Source: an uncultured Prevotella sp.
GTDB lineage: Bacteria > Bacteroidota > Bacteroidia > Bacteroidales > Bacteroidaceae
Direction of reading: 5' to 3'
DNA length: 5,470 bases
Assembly (NCBI GenBank): GCA_945788545.1
Contig: CALZMK010000129.1
Span: 1 to 5,470, forward strand
The notes beneath the pieces were generated by a model. The model was not told the DNA's origin. It saw nothing but the letters and a program-made list of their open reading frames with translations, and did not search any database. Shown one piece after another: positions 1 through 5,470 of this stretch; position 1 is the stretch's first letter; every line of letters starts with the position of its first letter. The translations under genes and the position numbers were made by a program.

Positions 1-2990
1 CCAATCTCATCGTCATTGCGCGAGATTCTCGCCTCTACCCTATGACGGTCTTCTCCATCCTGCAGATAAACAAACTCGCTGCCGAGATTACCCATCGGCA
101 TTCGCTCATAGGCAAGATTGCCCACTTGCATGTCGGAGACAACCGAAATCTGTCTGTTGGCATCCTGCATCAAGTGGAAGTCTCCATTCATCATGCCCGA
201 TATCAACGGCATGAAAGGCACTACCGAAGTAACTTGTTCGAGATTGAGACGGTTGATGCTGACAGTGAGATCCTGAAGCATTGTCGAGTCAGCATCATTA
301 CTATACACCTTCACACCAGTGCCGTCGTCGGCAATAAGGTCAACCTTGGCTCCAAGCCTGTTGTCGCGTCCAAGGAATACGAAGTTGTCGTCGTTGAGAC
401 GGAATTTCTTATATCCGATGAGCGGTTCGTAGGGAGTGAGATGCACATTGATGCCACTGTCGAGCATCTCGGCCATCACACCCATATCGAGTCCCTTTTT
501 ATCATACTTATCGTAGAACTGAGCGTCGGCTCCCACTTTGTTTCCGTCGAGATAACCATTAACAATCGACTTGAAGACGAGTTGCGGATTACGCTTGTTG
601 TTTTGCGCAAGCAGTCGGAAATTGACGCGCGTTGAATCCTGACGTATGAAGAATCGTATGGTGTCGATAGGAATACTGTCAACAGTCATCTTATATATAT
701 GTCCTCGTCCGCCCATTCCCTTCTCGGGTGAGGAGCGGAAGCCAACCGACATTTCCCTGAAGTCAAACCCGTTGTATCTCAATATGTTGGCAACTGGATT
801 GTCGTTGCCGCTCTCAATTTTTAGTCGCAATGTGGGCAGCAGGGCGCGCAACTCCTCCTCGTTGATCACCTTTTCCCTTTTCTGCTCATCCACCTTAGCC
901 ATCAGACGGTCAAACTGTTCAAGCAGTTTTTCATATCCGCCACGGGCGCTGAAATCCAGTTGTAGATTACCGCTCGAAGCCTTAGCCCATGTAGTGTCGG
1001 GCGATGTTGAGAGATCAAGCGAGAAATCCTTTGGGCGATAAGTCTTCTTGTCGGTACGCAGAGTGAGGTCGTTGACCAAAGCCTGCAAGCTATGCGTCTG
1101 CTTGATGTCGGAGTTGATATCCATATGCGCGCACATCGAGGTTACGAAAGGCTTCTCTACAAGACGCATCGCATAGAGGTCAGCCCATCTCACGTCGGCA
1201 GCAAGTGTGGCAGCCACACGTTTTTTCGACATAAGGGCGTCGAGCGAAATCGTTCCGTCGAGCATCTCGTTATCACTGGCGAGCACCACATGCCCCACTC
1301 CGTCGCTAAGACGAGCCGTGAGATTGGTGTTCTTGAGATTGATATGCCCGTATGATGCACTTTGCAGTTTTGCATCTGCATTGATTCGTGTGCTACGATT
1401 GAGAGGATTGAATCCTCGTCCGTCAACAGTGAGTTGGCAGTTGACGACACCAATGGAATCCCGTGGCATGAAATGGCGCACATTGACATTATTAATCTTC
1501 GCGACAGCCGAATATGCAGCCGAACGATTGTTATATCTTCCCTTGGCAGTAAGCGTTCCCCTACCCTCTGTTATTCGCATTTCAGCCGAATACACTTGAC
1601 GGTCGGCCTTGGCATGGGCAGTCATCGAGATGCCAGAAGGAATACGTATATTGGACGGCATCGGAGCGAGAGCCGTGAGGAAACCTATGTTATACGTATT
1701 GGCACGCAATCTCATCTCAGCCTTCATGTTGTTGATGTCGGTGGGATTGACTGCATATCCCTCGGCATTCAACTTGAATGCAGTGGGCAGACTGACGTCG
1801 AATCCGCTTATGCGGGCGTGCTTCATATTGCCGTTGAGCGAGAGGCGCACCGAAATCGGGCGATTGGGATAATTGCGAATGAACTGTTGCGGCATGTTGC
1901 CTGCAAAGCGCATGACATCCTGTTTGCCTATATCCGCCAACAGTCGCAGATACACCTTTCCGGGATTCTTCTCGTCGAAGGCATTCAAGTCCATATCACA
2001 CTCCAAATCGACATTGGAGTCGGGAGTGGTGAGCGTCATCCGAGGCAGACTCACCTTGACCGAGTCGAGCGATACTCCTCCACTGAGACTGCTCAACACA
2101 ATGCCGCTCTTCTCCTTCATACTACATTCCACAATCTTCAATCGAGCATCGGGATTGCAGTATAAGATAGAGTCTATTGACAGACGTATATCACTGAGAG
2201 CCACATGATTACAGTCAAATCCCTTAAGTTGTGGTTGGAAGACATTGTCATAATTCAACTTACCGTCGGTGAGGCGCAAGCTTCCCACCGAGTATCTCTC
2301 GCGGGCAAGGTCGAACTCGCCATCAGCAATCTTGGCTTTGCCCAAGTAGGCATACATCTGGAGAGTGTCGTTGGGCATGTGGAGAGTGACGCCAGTGTCG
2401 GAGATGTCAACAGCCTTCACGCTTACAAGACAGTTGACCGGAGCCGATGATGTGTCGGGCGGAACAGTGTCGCTAAGGACAATGTCGAGACGAGACTTCG
2501 ACAGACTAATCTCTCCAATTTTCACAATCATCTCGTGGGAATCGGCCGAAGAGTCGGGCGCAAAATCAGCAAGACAATCAGCCTTCAACTGGCCGACAGA
2601 ACCTTTTATCCTTGCACTCGGAATGAGGGAAGCAGTATTGACACGGGCGTTGTTGATTTCGAAATCCTCAACAACAACTTTACCTTTCACGAGCGGCCAC
2701 AGTTTTACATCAGCAACAATGTTGCTCACGTTGGCAATAGTGTCGCTCACCTGCGGCAGCGAGTCGTTGGGCTGTATGAAAAGAGCGTCGTGAATACTCA
2801 GGTCGAGGGGAAAACGGAGCGACACACGGTCAACACTGACCGTCGCACCTGTTGTTTCCGACATATAGTCGGCCACCCGATGCACTAAAAAGTTTTGCAC
2901 CGGAGGCAGATAGAGCAATGCTATCAATATCAGAAACAGCAGGACGGGAGTAAGCAGTATCCCCAAGGTCCACCATAGAAACTTTTTCAT
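1..2990 (-). CDS. TamB/AsmA-like translocation and assembly protein, N-terminal 996 codons (3' end beyond window)
   Basis: I translated this frame codon by codon from the ATG at 2988-2990 to the window edge and found no stop, giving 996 codons of a longer protein. Residues 1-4 are MKKF, followed by one strongly hydrophobic segment (about 5-28) that should anchor the protein in the inner membrane with the rest in the periplasm. An AsmA-like N-terminal region follows (about 30-130, including QPNDSLPQVSDTI and VADVKLWPLVKGKV). Beyond it are hundreds of residues of alternating short beta-strand sequence, as expected for the lipid-carrying beta-groove of TamB/AsmA/VPS13-like proteins. A charged, probably helical stretch lies at about 686-718. 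The text closely resembles Bacteroidales proteins annotated as TamB-domain proteins, which I recall as roughly 1,500 residues. The diagnostic TamB C-terminal domain would lie outside the window, so a generic AsmA-family protein remains possible. It is the last gene seen in the cluster, 104 bp after rluA. No Shine-Dalgarno sequence precedes the start. Confidence 0.88.
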   Translation of the reverse strand, partial: MKKFLWWTLGILLTPVLLFLILIALLYLPPVQNFLVHRVADYMSETTGATVSVDRVSLRFPLDLSIHDALFIQPNDSLPQVSDTIANVSNIVADVKLWPLVKGKVVVEDFEINNARVNTASLIPSARIKGSVGQLKADCLADFAPDSSADSHEMIVKIGEISLSKSRLDIVLSDTVPPDTSSAPVNCLVSVKAVDISDTGVTLHMPNDTLQMYAYLGKAKIADGEFDLARERYSVGSLRLTDGKLNYDNVFQPQLKGFDCNHVALSDIRLSIDSILYCNPDARLKIVECSMKEKSGIVLSSLSGGVSLDSVKVSLPRMTLTTPDSNVDLECDMDLNAFDEKNPGKVYLRLLADIGKQDVMRFAGNMPQQFIRNYPNRPISVRLSLNGNMKHARISGFDVSLPTAFKLNAEGYAVNPTDINNMKAEMRLRANTYNIGFLTALAPMPSNIRIPSGISMTAHAKADRQVYSAEMRITEGRGTLTAKGRYNNRSAAYSAVAKINNVNVRHFMPRDSIGVVNCQLTVDGRGFNPLNRSTRINADAKLQSASYGHINLKNTNLTARLSDGVGHVVLASDNEMLDGTISLDALMSKKRVAATLAADVRWADLYAMRLVEKPFVTSMCAHMDINSDIKQTHSLQALVNDLTLRTDKKTYRPKDFSLDLSTSPDTTWAKASSGNLQLDFSARGGYEKLLEQFDRLMAKVDEQKREKVINEEELRALLPTLRLKIESGNDNPVANILRYNGFDFREMSVGFRSSPEKGMGGRGHIYKMTVDSIPIDTIRFFIRQDSTRVNFRLLAQNNKRNPQLVFKSIVNGYLDGNKVGADAQFYDKYDKKGLDMGVMAEMLDSGINVHLTPYEPLIGYKKFRLNDDNFVFLGRDNRLGAKVDLIADDGTGVKVYSNDADSTMLQDLTVSINRLNLEQVTSVVPFMPLISGMMNGDFHLMQDANRQISVVSDMQVGNLAYERMPMGNLGSEFVYLQDGEDRHRVEARISRNDDEI

Positions 2991-3111
2991 ACAGAAAGAG
3001 ATTGCGCTGGCAAAACAAGCGATGAATTTATGATAACAGAGATTTGAAACTTTTTACAGAGACTTGAAGTCTGATGACAGAGACTTGACGCTAATTACAG
3101 AGGAGCGAAGC
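2991..3111. repeat. Imperfect 20-21 bp tandem repeat in the rluA-TamB gap
   Basis: On the plus strand, the motif ACAGAGAyTTGAmr begins at 3036, 3056 and 3077, and a degenerate copy (ACAGAGGAGCGAAG) begins at 3097, a spacing of 20, 21 and 20 bp. On the coding (minus) strand the unit reads TyCAArTCTCTGT plus about 5 variable bases. The 3097 copy overlaps the last codons and stop of rluA. A further weak relative (CAATCTCTTTCTGT) sits directly in front of the TamB-gene ATG. Within the array, AGACTT-G-AAGTCT (3060-3072) is a perfect dyad. The rest of the 104 bp gap shows no TAnnTTTG promoter and no hairpin followed by a T-run. Function is unknown. Confidence 0.7.
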
Positions 3112-3757
3112 AGAACGACTGGAAACCATCAACCTCAAGAGCAATCGGCAGATGACTGACAGGATGCTCAAACTCCACCCGATGCGACATTAGCGAAATG
3201 CTTCCGTCTGGATTGCTTCGTCGTGCGCCATATTTCAGGTCGCCCTTGATAGGACAGCCCATAGCAGCCAACTGACATCGGATTTGATGATGGCGACCAG
3301 TGAGAAGATTCACTTCCACAAGCCAATATCTCTCGCTTCGCCCTATGACACGATACTTGAGCACAGCCTTTTTGGAGTCCTTCACCTCGTGGTCGTAGGC
3401 ATACGACTTGTTCTGTCGCTCGTTGCGTACAAGCCAATGCTCAAGTGTTCCCTCGTCGGCAGACGGACGATTGGCCACCACAGCCCAATACGTCTTGTGC
3501 ACTTCACCCTTGCGAAACATGTCGCATAGTCGGCTGAGTGCCTTCGATGTGCGTGCGAACACCACGAGTCCACTCACAGGACGGTCAAGACGATGAACGA
3601 CGCCAAGGAACACATTCCCGGGCTTGTTGTATTTCACCCTGATGTATTCCTTGACGGTGTCGGAGAGCGGAGCGTCGCCAGTCTTGTCGCCCTGAACGAT
3701 CTCTCCGCTGTCCTTGTTCACCACGATGACATGGTTATCCTCATAGATTACCTTCAT
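3095..3757 (-). CDS. RluA-family RNA pseudouridine synthase, no S4 domain
   Basis: This 220-residue protein should isomerise uridine to pseudouridine in rRNA or tRNA in the cytoplasm. The RluA signature HRLDRPVSG is at residues 55-63, with Asp58 as the expected catalytic aspartate. The supporting motif LLTGRHHQIRCQLA is at 151-164, followed by GDLKYG (172-177) and SHRVEFEHPV (191-200), as in the family. The N-terminus begins directly with the catalytic-domain strand (VIYEDNHVIVVNK), so the S4 RNA-binding domain of RluC/RluD-type enzymes is absent. The length matches short single-domain members such as E. coli RluA (219 residues), but the target RNA cannot be inferred. The start is the first ATG after the 56 bp AT-rich gap behind fabG, and the stop is TAA. 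No own promoter is visible, so it is probably co-transcribed with fabG. The function has no obvious tie to lipids, so its place here may reflect shared transcription rather than shared pathway. Confidence 0.95.
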   Translation of the reverse strand: MKVIYEDNHVIVVNKDSGEIVQGDKTGDAPLSDTVKEYIRVKYNKPGNVFLGVVHRLDRPVSGLVVFARTSKALSRLCDMFRKGEVHKTYWAVVANRPSADEGTLEHWLVRNERQNKSYAYDHEVKDSKKAVLKYRVIGRSERYWLVEVNLLTGRHHQIRCQLAAMGCPIKGDLKYGARRSNPDGSISLMSHRVEFEHPVSHLPIALEVDGFQSFCFAPL

Positions 3758-3813
3758 CGAGCTATAATTCTTTAATATTTTAATATTTTAATTTTTAAAT
3801 TCTTAATAAAGAC
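3758..3813. other. AT-rich fabG-rluA spacer
   Basis: This 56 bp gap is almost entirely A and T, with the units TTTAATATT/TTTAATTTTT repeated. It has no TAnnTTTG promoter on the minus strand and no GC-rich hairpin. The stretch at 3788-3807 and the 11-mer AATTCTTTAAT (3766-3776) closely resemble sequence in the tetR-fabG gap (AATTCTTTAAT at 4630-4640). It probably serves as a read-through spacer and unstructured A/T-rich leader for rluA, a common substitute for Shine-Dalgarno sites in this phylum. Confidence 0.5.
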
Positions 3814-4572
3814 CTACATGTTCATGCCGCCATCGATCTGGATAACCTGACCGCTGACATAGCTTGACATATCACTTGCGAGGAAGAGACATACGTTGGC
3901 GATGTCCTCCACCTGTCCGCCACGGCGAAGAGGAATCTTCTTCATCCAGTCCTGACGGATTTCCTCGGGCAACTGTGCAGTCATTGCAGTCTCGATGAAT
4001 CCTGGAGCCACAGCATTGGCGCGCACACCCTTAGGACCGAGCTCCTGCGCGATAGACTTAGCCAAACCAATCATACCAGCCTTAGATGCAGAGTAGTTGC
4101 ACTGTCCGGCATTACCGTGAACACCTACAACACTCGACATGTTGATGATTGAACCGCCACGCTGACGAAGCATGATGGGAGCGCAAGCGTGGATGAAGTT
4201 GAACGCCGACTTAAGGTTGACGTTGAGCACAGCATCCCACTGCTGCTCGGTCATGCGGAGCATGAGTCCGTCCTTGGTGATACCGGCATTGTTGACGAGC
4301 ACGTCGATAGAACCGAAGTCCTCCTTGATCTGCTTAACCACAGCCTCAGTCTCGGCGAAGTCGGCAGCATTTCCGGCATATGCCTTGCACTTTACTCCCA
4401 CAGCCTCGATTTCCTTGCGAGTAGCTTCCAGTCCGGCAGCCATATCGTCGTTGAGTACGAGGTCGGTGAATGCGATGTTAGCTCCTTCCTGAGCAAATTT
4501 CATGGCAACGGCCTTACCGATACCACGAGCAGCACCAGTAATAAGTGCTGTCTTACCTGTTAATAATCCCAT
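3814..4572 (-). CDS. fabG: 3-oxoacyl-[acyl-carrier-protein] reductase
   Basis: This 252-residue short-chain dehydrogenase/reductase should carry out the NADPH-dependent reduction of 3-oxoacyl-ACP to 3-hydroxyacyl-ACP in each cycle of type II fatty acid synthesis in the cytoplasm. The Rossmann cofactor motif TGAARGIG is at residues 12-19 and the NNAG motif at 94-97. The catalytic tetrad fits Asn119, Ser147, Tyr160 and Lys164 (YSASK), with the spacing seen in E. coli FabG (110, 138, 151, 155). The sequence NAVAPGFIETAMT (187-199) and the C-terminal VSGQVIQIDGGMNM are typical of FabG rather than of general SDR enzymes. With the same +9 offset, Arg138 and Lys181 fall where E. coli has the basic ACP-docking residues Arg129 and Arg172. 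The length is near the usual 244-250. The ATG at 4572 is preceded by an A-rich leader (AAGAAAGAAA) instead of a Shine-Dalgarno sequence. It lies 81 bp after tetR with no clear promoter of its own. Confidence 0.95.
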   Translation of the reverse strand: MGLLTGKTALITGAARGIGKAVAMKFAQEGANIAFTDLVLNDDMAAGLEATRKEIEAVGVKCKAYAGNAADFAETEAVVKQIKEDFGSIDVLVNNAGITKDGLMLRMTEQQWDAVLNVNLKSAFNFIHACAPIMLRQRGGSIINMSSVVGVHGNAGQCNYSASKAGMIGLAKSIAQELGPKGVRANAVAPGFIETAMTAQLPEEIRQDWMKKIPLRRGGQVEDIANVCLFLASDMSSYVSGQVIQIDGGMNM

Positions 4573-4653
4573 TTTCTTTCTTATTATATTATTAATAATG
4601 TGTATATGTATTTAACTCTTTAATTTTTTAATTCTTTAATTTCGCGAAGCGAC
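4573..4653. other. AT-rich tetR-fabG spacer
   Basis: This 81 bp gap is nearly all A/T and contains repeated TTTAATT units and an AATTCTTTAAT 11-mer (4630-4640) shared with the fabG-rluA gap. Next to the tetR stop is a small dyad, TCGC-GAA-GCGA (4642-4652), with a 4 bp stem. On the minus strand it is followed by A-rich rather than U-rich sequence, so it is not a convincing intrinsic terminator. No minus-strand TAnnTTTG element was found. Transcription from tetR into fabG is therefore plausible, though a weak unrecognised promoter cannot be excluded. Confidence 0.45.
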
Positions 4654-5244
4654 TCACCTTCTCACCTTACCCAAGGCTCCATACACGACCTTTGCGACAA
4701 GCGGTTTGCTCATCTCTTCGGTCATTCCATGTCCGAGTCGTCCATAGATATACGGCACTTCGAGTCCCTTGATACAATAGTGAGTGATGTCGGCCACAAG
4801 GTCGATATTGTCGATATCAAACTCTCCCTGCAGTTTTCCCTCGGCATACACCTTTCGGAACAGGTCGATTTCATCCTCGTCGAAATTCTTCCTCACCTTC
4901 TCCACCATCCAGATGTTTCGGAAGAACTCGGCACGCAAGTTGCCGTTTCTCACCACAACTTCCTTAATCATGCTGAGATGCGTGTAGATGAGTTCGATGA
5001 TTTTGTCCTGAGGACGGATTTTGCGCATAGCCACCTCGTCGAGCTTGTCTGAGAGCAGTTCGAGCTCCGATGCAATCACGGCGTGATACACCTCTTCCTT
5101 GCTTTTGAAATAGGTGTAGAGCGTACGTCTGCCCTTACCCGACTGCACTGCGATATCGTTCATCGTAGTGTTCTCGAGTCCGTTTTTTGCGAAGAGTTGA
5201 CGTGCTACATCAACCAGCTTCTGTCTTGTTTTTGATATTGACAT
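4654..5244 (-). CDS. TetR/AcrR-family transcriptional regulator
   Basis: This is a 196-residue one-component DNA-binding regulator. The N-terminal TetR domain spans about residues 5-52: TRQKLVDVARQLFAKNG forms the first helix, and NTTMNDIAVQSGKGRRTLYTYFKSKEEV carries the helix-turn-helix, with the family hallmark TLYTYFKSKEE. The remaining helical part (about 60-190) would bind an effector and dimerise, but it is poorly conserved and the ligand is unknown. I chose the ATG at 5242-5244. A purine-rich AGAGGA (plus-strand positions 5252-5257) lies 7 nt upstream, and the MSISKTRQ start matches family length. An in-frame GTG at 5275-5277 would add 11 residues but sits within the inverted repeat near the expected transcription start. 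The gene heads the minus-strand cluster ahead of fabG, so it probably controls itself and perhaps fabG (inference). An inverted repeat overlapping its promoter is a candidate operator. Confidence 0.93.
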   Translation of the reverse strand: MSISKTRQKLVDVARQLFAKNGLENTTMNDIAVQSGKGRRTLYTYFKSKEEVYHAVIASELELLSDKLDEVAMRKIRPQDKIIELIYTHLSMIKEVVVRNGNLRAEFFRNIWMVEKVRKNFDEDEIDLFRKVYAEGKLQGEFDIDNIDLVADITHYCIKGLEVPYIYGRLGHGMTEEMSKPLVAKVVYGALGKVRR

Positions 5245-5271
5245 TATTGTGTCCTCTTCAATGTTTATATA

Positions 5272-5296
5272 TTGCACATTCGTTTATCGTGTGCAA
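5272..5296. promoter_or_regulatory. Candidate TetR operator: TTGCACA-N11-TGTGCAA
   Basis: Perfect 7 bp inverted arms lie at 5272-5278 (TTGCACA) and 5290-5296 (TGTGCAA), separated by 11 bp, with arm centres 18 bp apart. The right arm overlaps the tetR -7 element (5294-5301) and the dyad covers the expected transcription start. A dimeric repressor bound there would block transcription of its own gene. TetR-family genes often have such autoregulatory sites, but binding here is inferred. Part of the right arm (TTTGCA on the minus strand) is also shared with the promoter element itself, so some of the symmetry could be chance. Confidence 0.45.
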
Positions 5297-5324
5297 ATAT
5301 AGACATTTTCTCTCAAACGAGCAA
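5294..5324 (-). promoter_or_regulatory. tetR promoter, Bacteroidetes sigma-ABfr type
   Basis: On the minus strand, TATATTTG (plus positions 5294-5301) fits the TAnnTTTG -7 consensus, and TTG (5322-5324) lies 20 bp upstream as the -33 element. The predicted start is around 5284-5288, giving a leader of about 40 nt before the ATG at 5244. It is the only good minus-strand promoter seen upstream of the four-gene cluster. Confidence 0.7.
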
Positions 5325-5402
5325 GAAAAAAGAGCAAAAATGTTAGAAAAAGAGTAATTTTTATCTAAAATAGGCGATTTTTGCAAAAAAGTTGGCGAAA
5401 TA

Positions 5403-5434
5403 TTTGGTTATTTCAAAATTTCGCAGTACCTTTG
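5403..5434 (+). promoter_or_regulatory. Promoter of the initiator tRNA, Bacteroidetes type
   Basis: TTTG at 5403-5406 and TACCTTTG at 5427-5434 match the -33 and -7 elements with a 20 bp spacer. The region just upstream (about 5325-5395) is very A/T-rich and includes the palindrome TTTTTGCAAAAA (5378-5389), which could act like an UP element for a strongly expressed RNA gene. The start of transcription is expected near 5440-5444, about 15 nt before the mature tRNA end. Confidence 0.7.
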
Positions 5435-5457
5435 CACCCGCAAATGAGAAATAACAT

Positions 5458-5470
5458 CGCGGAGTGGAGC
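5458..5470 (+). tRNA. 5' end of probable initiator tRNA-Met (CAT), cut by window edge
   Basis: The last 13 bases, CGCGGAGTGGAGC, divide cleanly into a 7-nt acceptor strand (CGCGGAG), U8, G9 and the D-stem strand GAGC. They differ at one position from the E. coli initiator tRNA start (CGCGGGGUGGAGC). The leading C fits the unpaired C1-A72 feature that marks bacterial initiators. A strong phylum-type promoter lies just upstream in the same direction. The anticodon is beyond the window, so the identity is inferred from these 13 bases and the context only. Confidence 0.68.

Noticed and set aside
42..635. Plus-strand open frame of 197 codons
   Set aside because: It lies wholly antisense to the TamB-like gene, whose minus frame is open without a stop for 996 codons and has a recognisable protein sequence. 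The plus product shows no domain.
1362..2165. Plus-strand open frame of 267 codons, the longest on that strand
   Set aside because: It is antisense to the TamB-like gene, its product has low-complexity His/Ile-rich text with no family motif, and no promoter of the TAnnTTTG type was found for it. It is a mirror of codon usage in the real gene.
2830..3018. Minus-strand open frame of 62 codons overlapping the start of the TamB-like gene
   Set aside because: It is a shifted frame of the same DNA. The TamB frame starting at 2990 gives a clear membrane anchor and AsmA-like domain, whereas this one gives neither.
3060..3072. AGACTT-G-AAGTCT as a hairpin terminator after rluA
   Set aside because: With a realistic loop only 4-5 weak pairs form and no U-run follows. 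It is better seen as part of the tandem repeat or a protein-binding dyad.
2991..3111. The repeat array as a CRISPR
   Set aside because: The repeats are imperfect and only about 13-15 bp, with about 5 bp between them, far too short for CRISPR repeats and spacers, and no cas gene is nearby.
4189..4563. Plus-strand open frame of 124 codons opposite fabG
   Set aside because: It is fully antisense to an unambiguous FabG with all catalytic residues, and has no recognisable domain.
4642..4652. Hairpin TCGC-GAA-GCGA after tetR as an intrinsic terminator
   Set aside because: The stem is only 4 bp and is followed on the minus strand by an A-rich run rather than U residues, so it should not stop transcription efficiently.
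5245..5277. Longer tetR start at an in-frame GTG (5275-5277)
   Set aside because: It would put the start codon inside the inverted repeat close to the transcription start, it is GTG, and the downstream ATG has a well-spaced AGAGGA and the usual TetR N-terminus.

Overview
The window looks like a chromosomal segment of a Bacteroidota bacterium of the order Bacteroidales, perhaps Prevotella-like. Two intergenic promoters carry the TAnnTTTG -7 element with a TTG/TTTG element about 20 bp upstream, which is characteristic of this phylum. Most genes lack a Shine-Dalgarno sequence, gaps between genes are very AT-rich, and the large protein matches the Bacteroidales form of TamB. The exact genus cannot be fixed from the sequence alone.

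Layout: four genes lie on the minus strand and read from right to left. They are a TetR-type regulator (4654-5244), the 3-oxoacyl-ACP reductase FabG (3814-4572), a stand-alone RluA-type RNA pseudouridine synthase (3095-3757), and the first 996 codons of a very large TamB/AsmA-like envelope protein (2990 running off the left edge). The gaps between them are 81, 56 and 104 bp. None of the gaps shows a convincing promoter or terminator, so one transcript from the tetR promoter is possible. To the right, on the plus strand and divergent from tetR, a strong-looking promoter leads into a sequence that fits the first 13 nucleotides of an initiator tRNA-fMet cut by the window edge.

How the parts may work together (inference): FabG makes acyl chains for membrane lipids and TamB-like proteins are linked to outer-membrane biogenesis and lipid transport, so a TetR protein heading the cluster could tie envelope lipid synthesis to a lipid-derived signal. 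An inverted repeat, TTGCACA-N11-TGTGCAA, overlaps the tetR -7 element and is a reasonable autoregulatory operator. The other non-coding structure of note is a 20-21 bp tandem repeat between rluA and the TamB gene. I see no mobile element, CRISPR array, toxin system or clearly novel system. This is mostly ordinary core-genome sequence, and the regulatory and repeat observations are the points worth checking.
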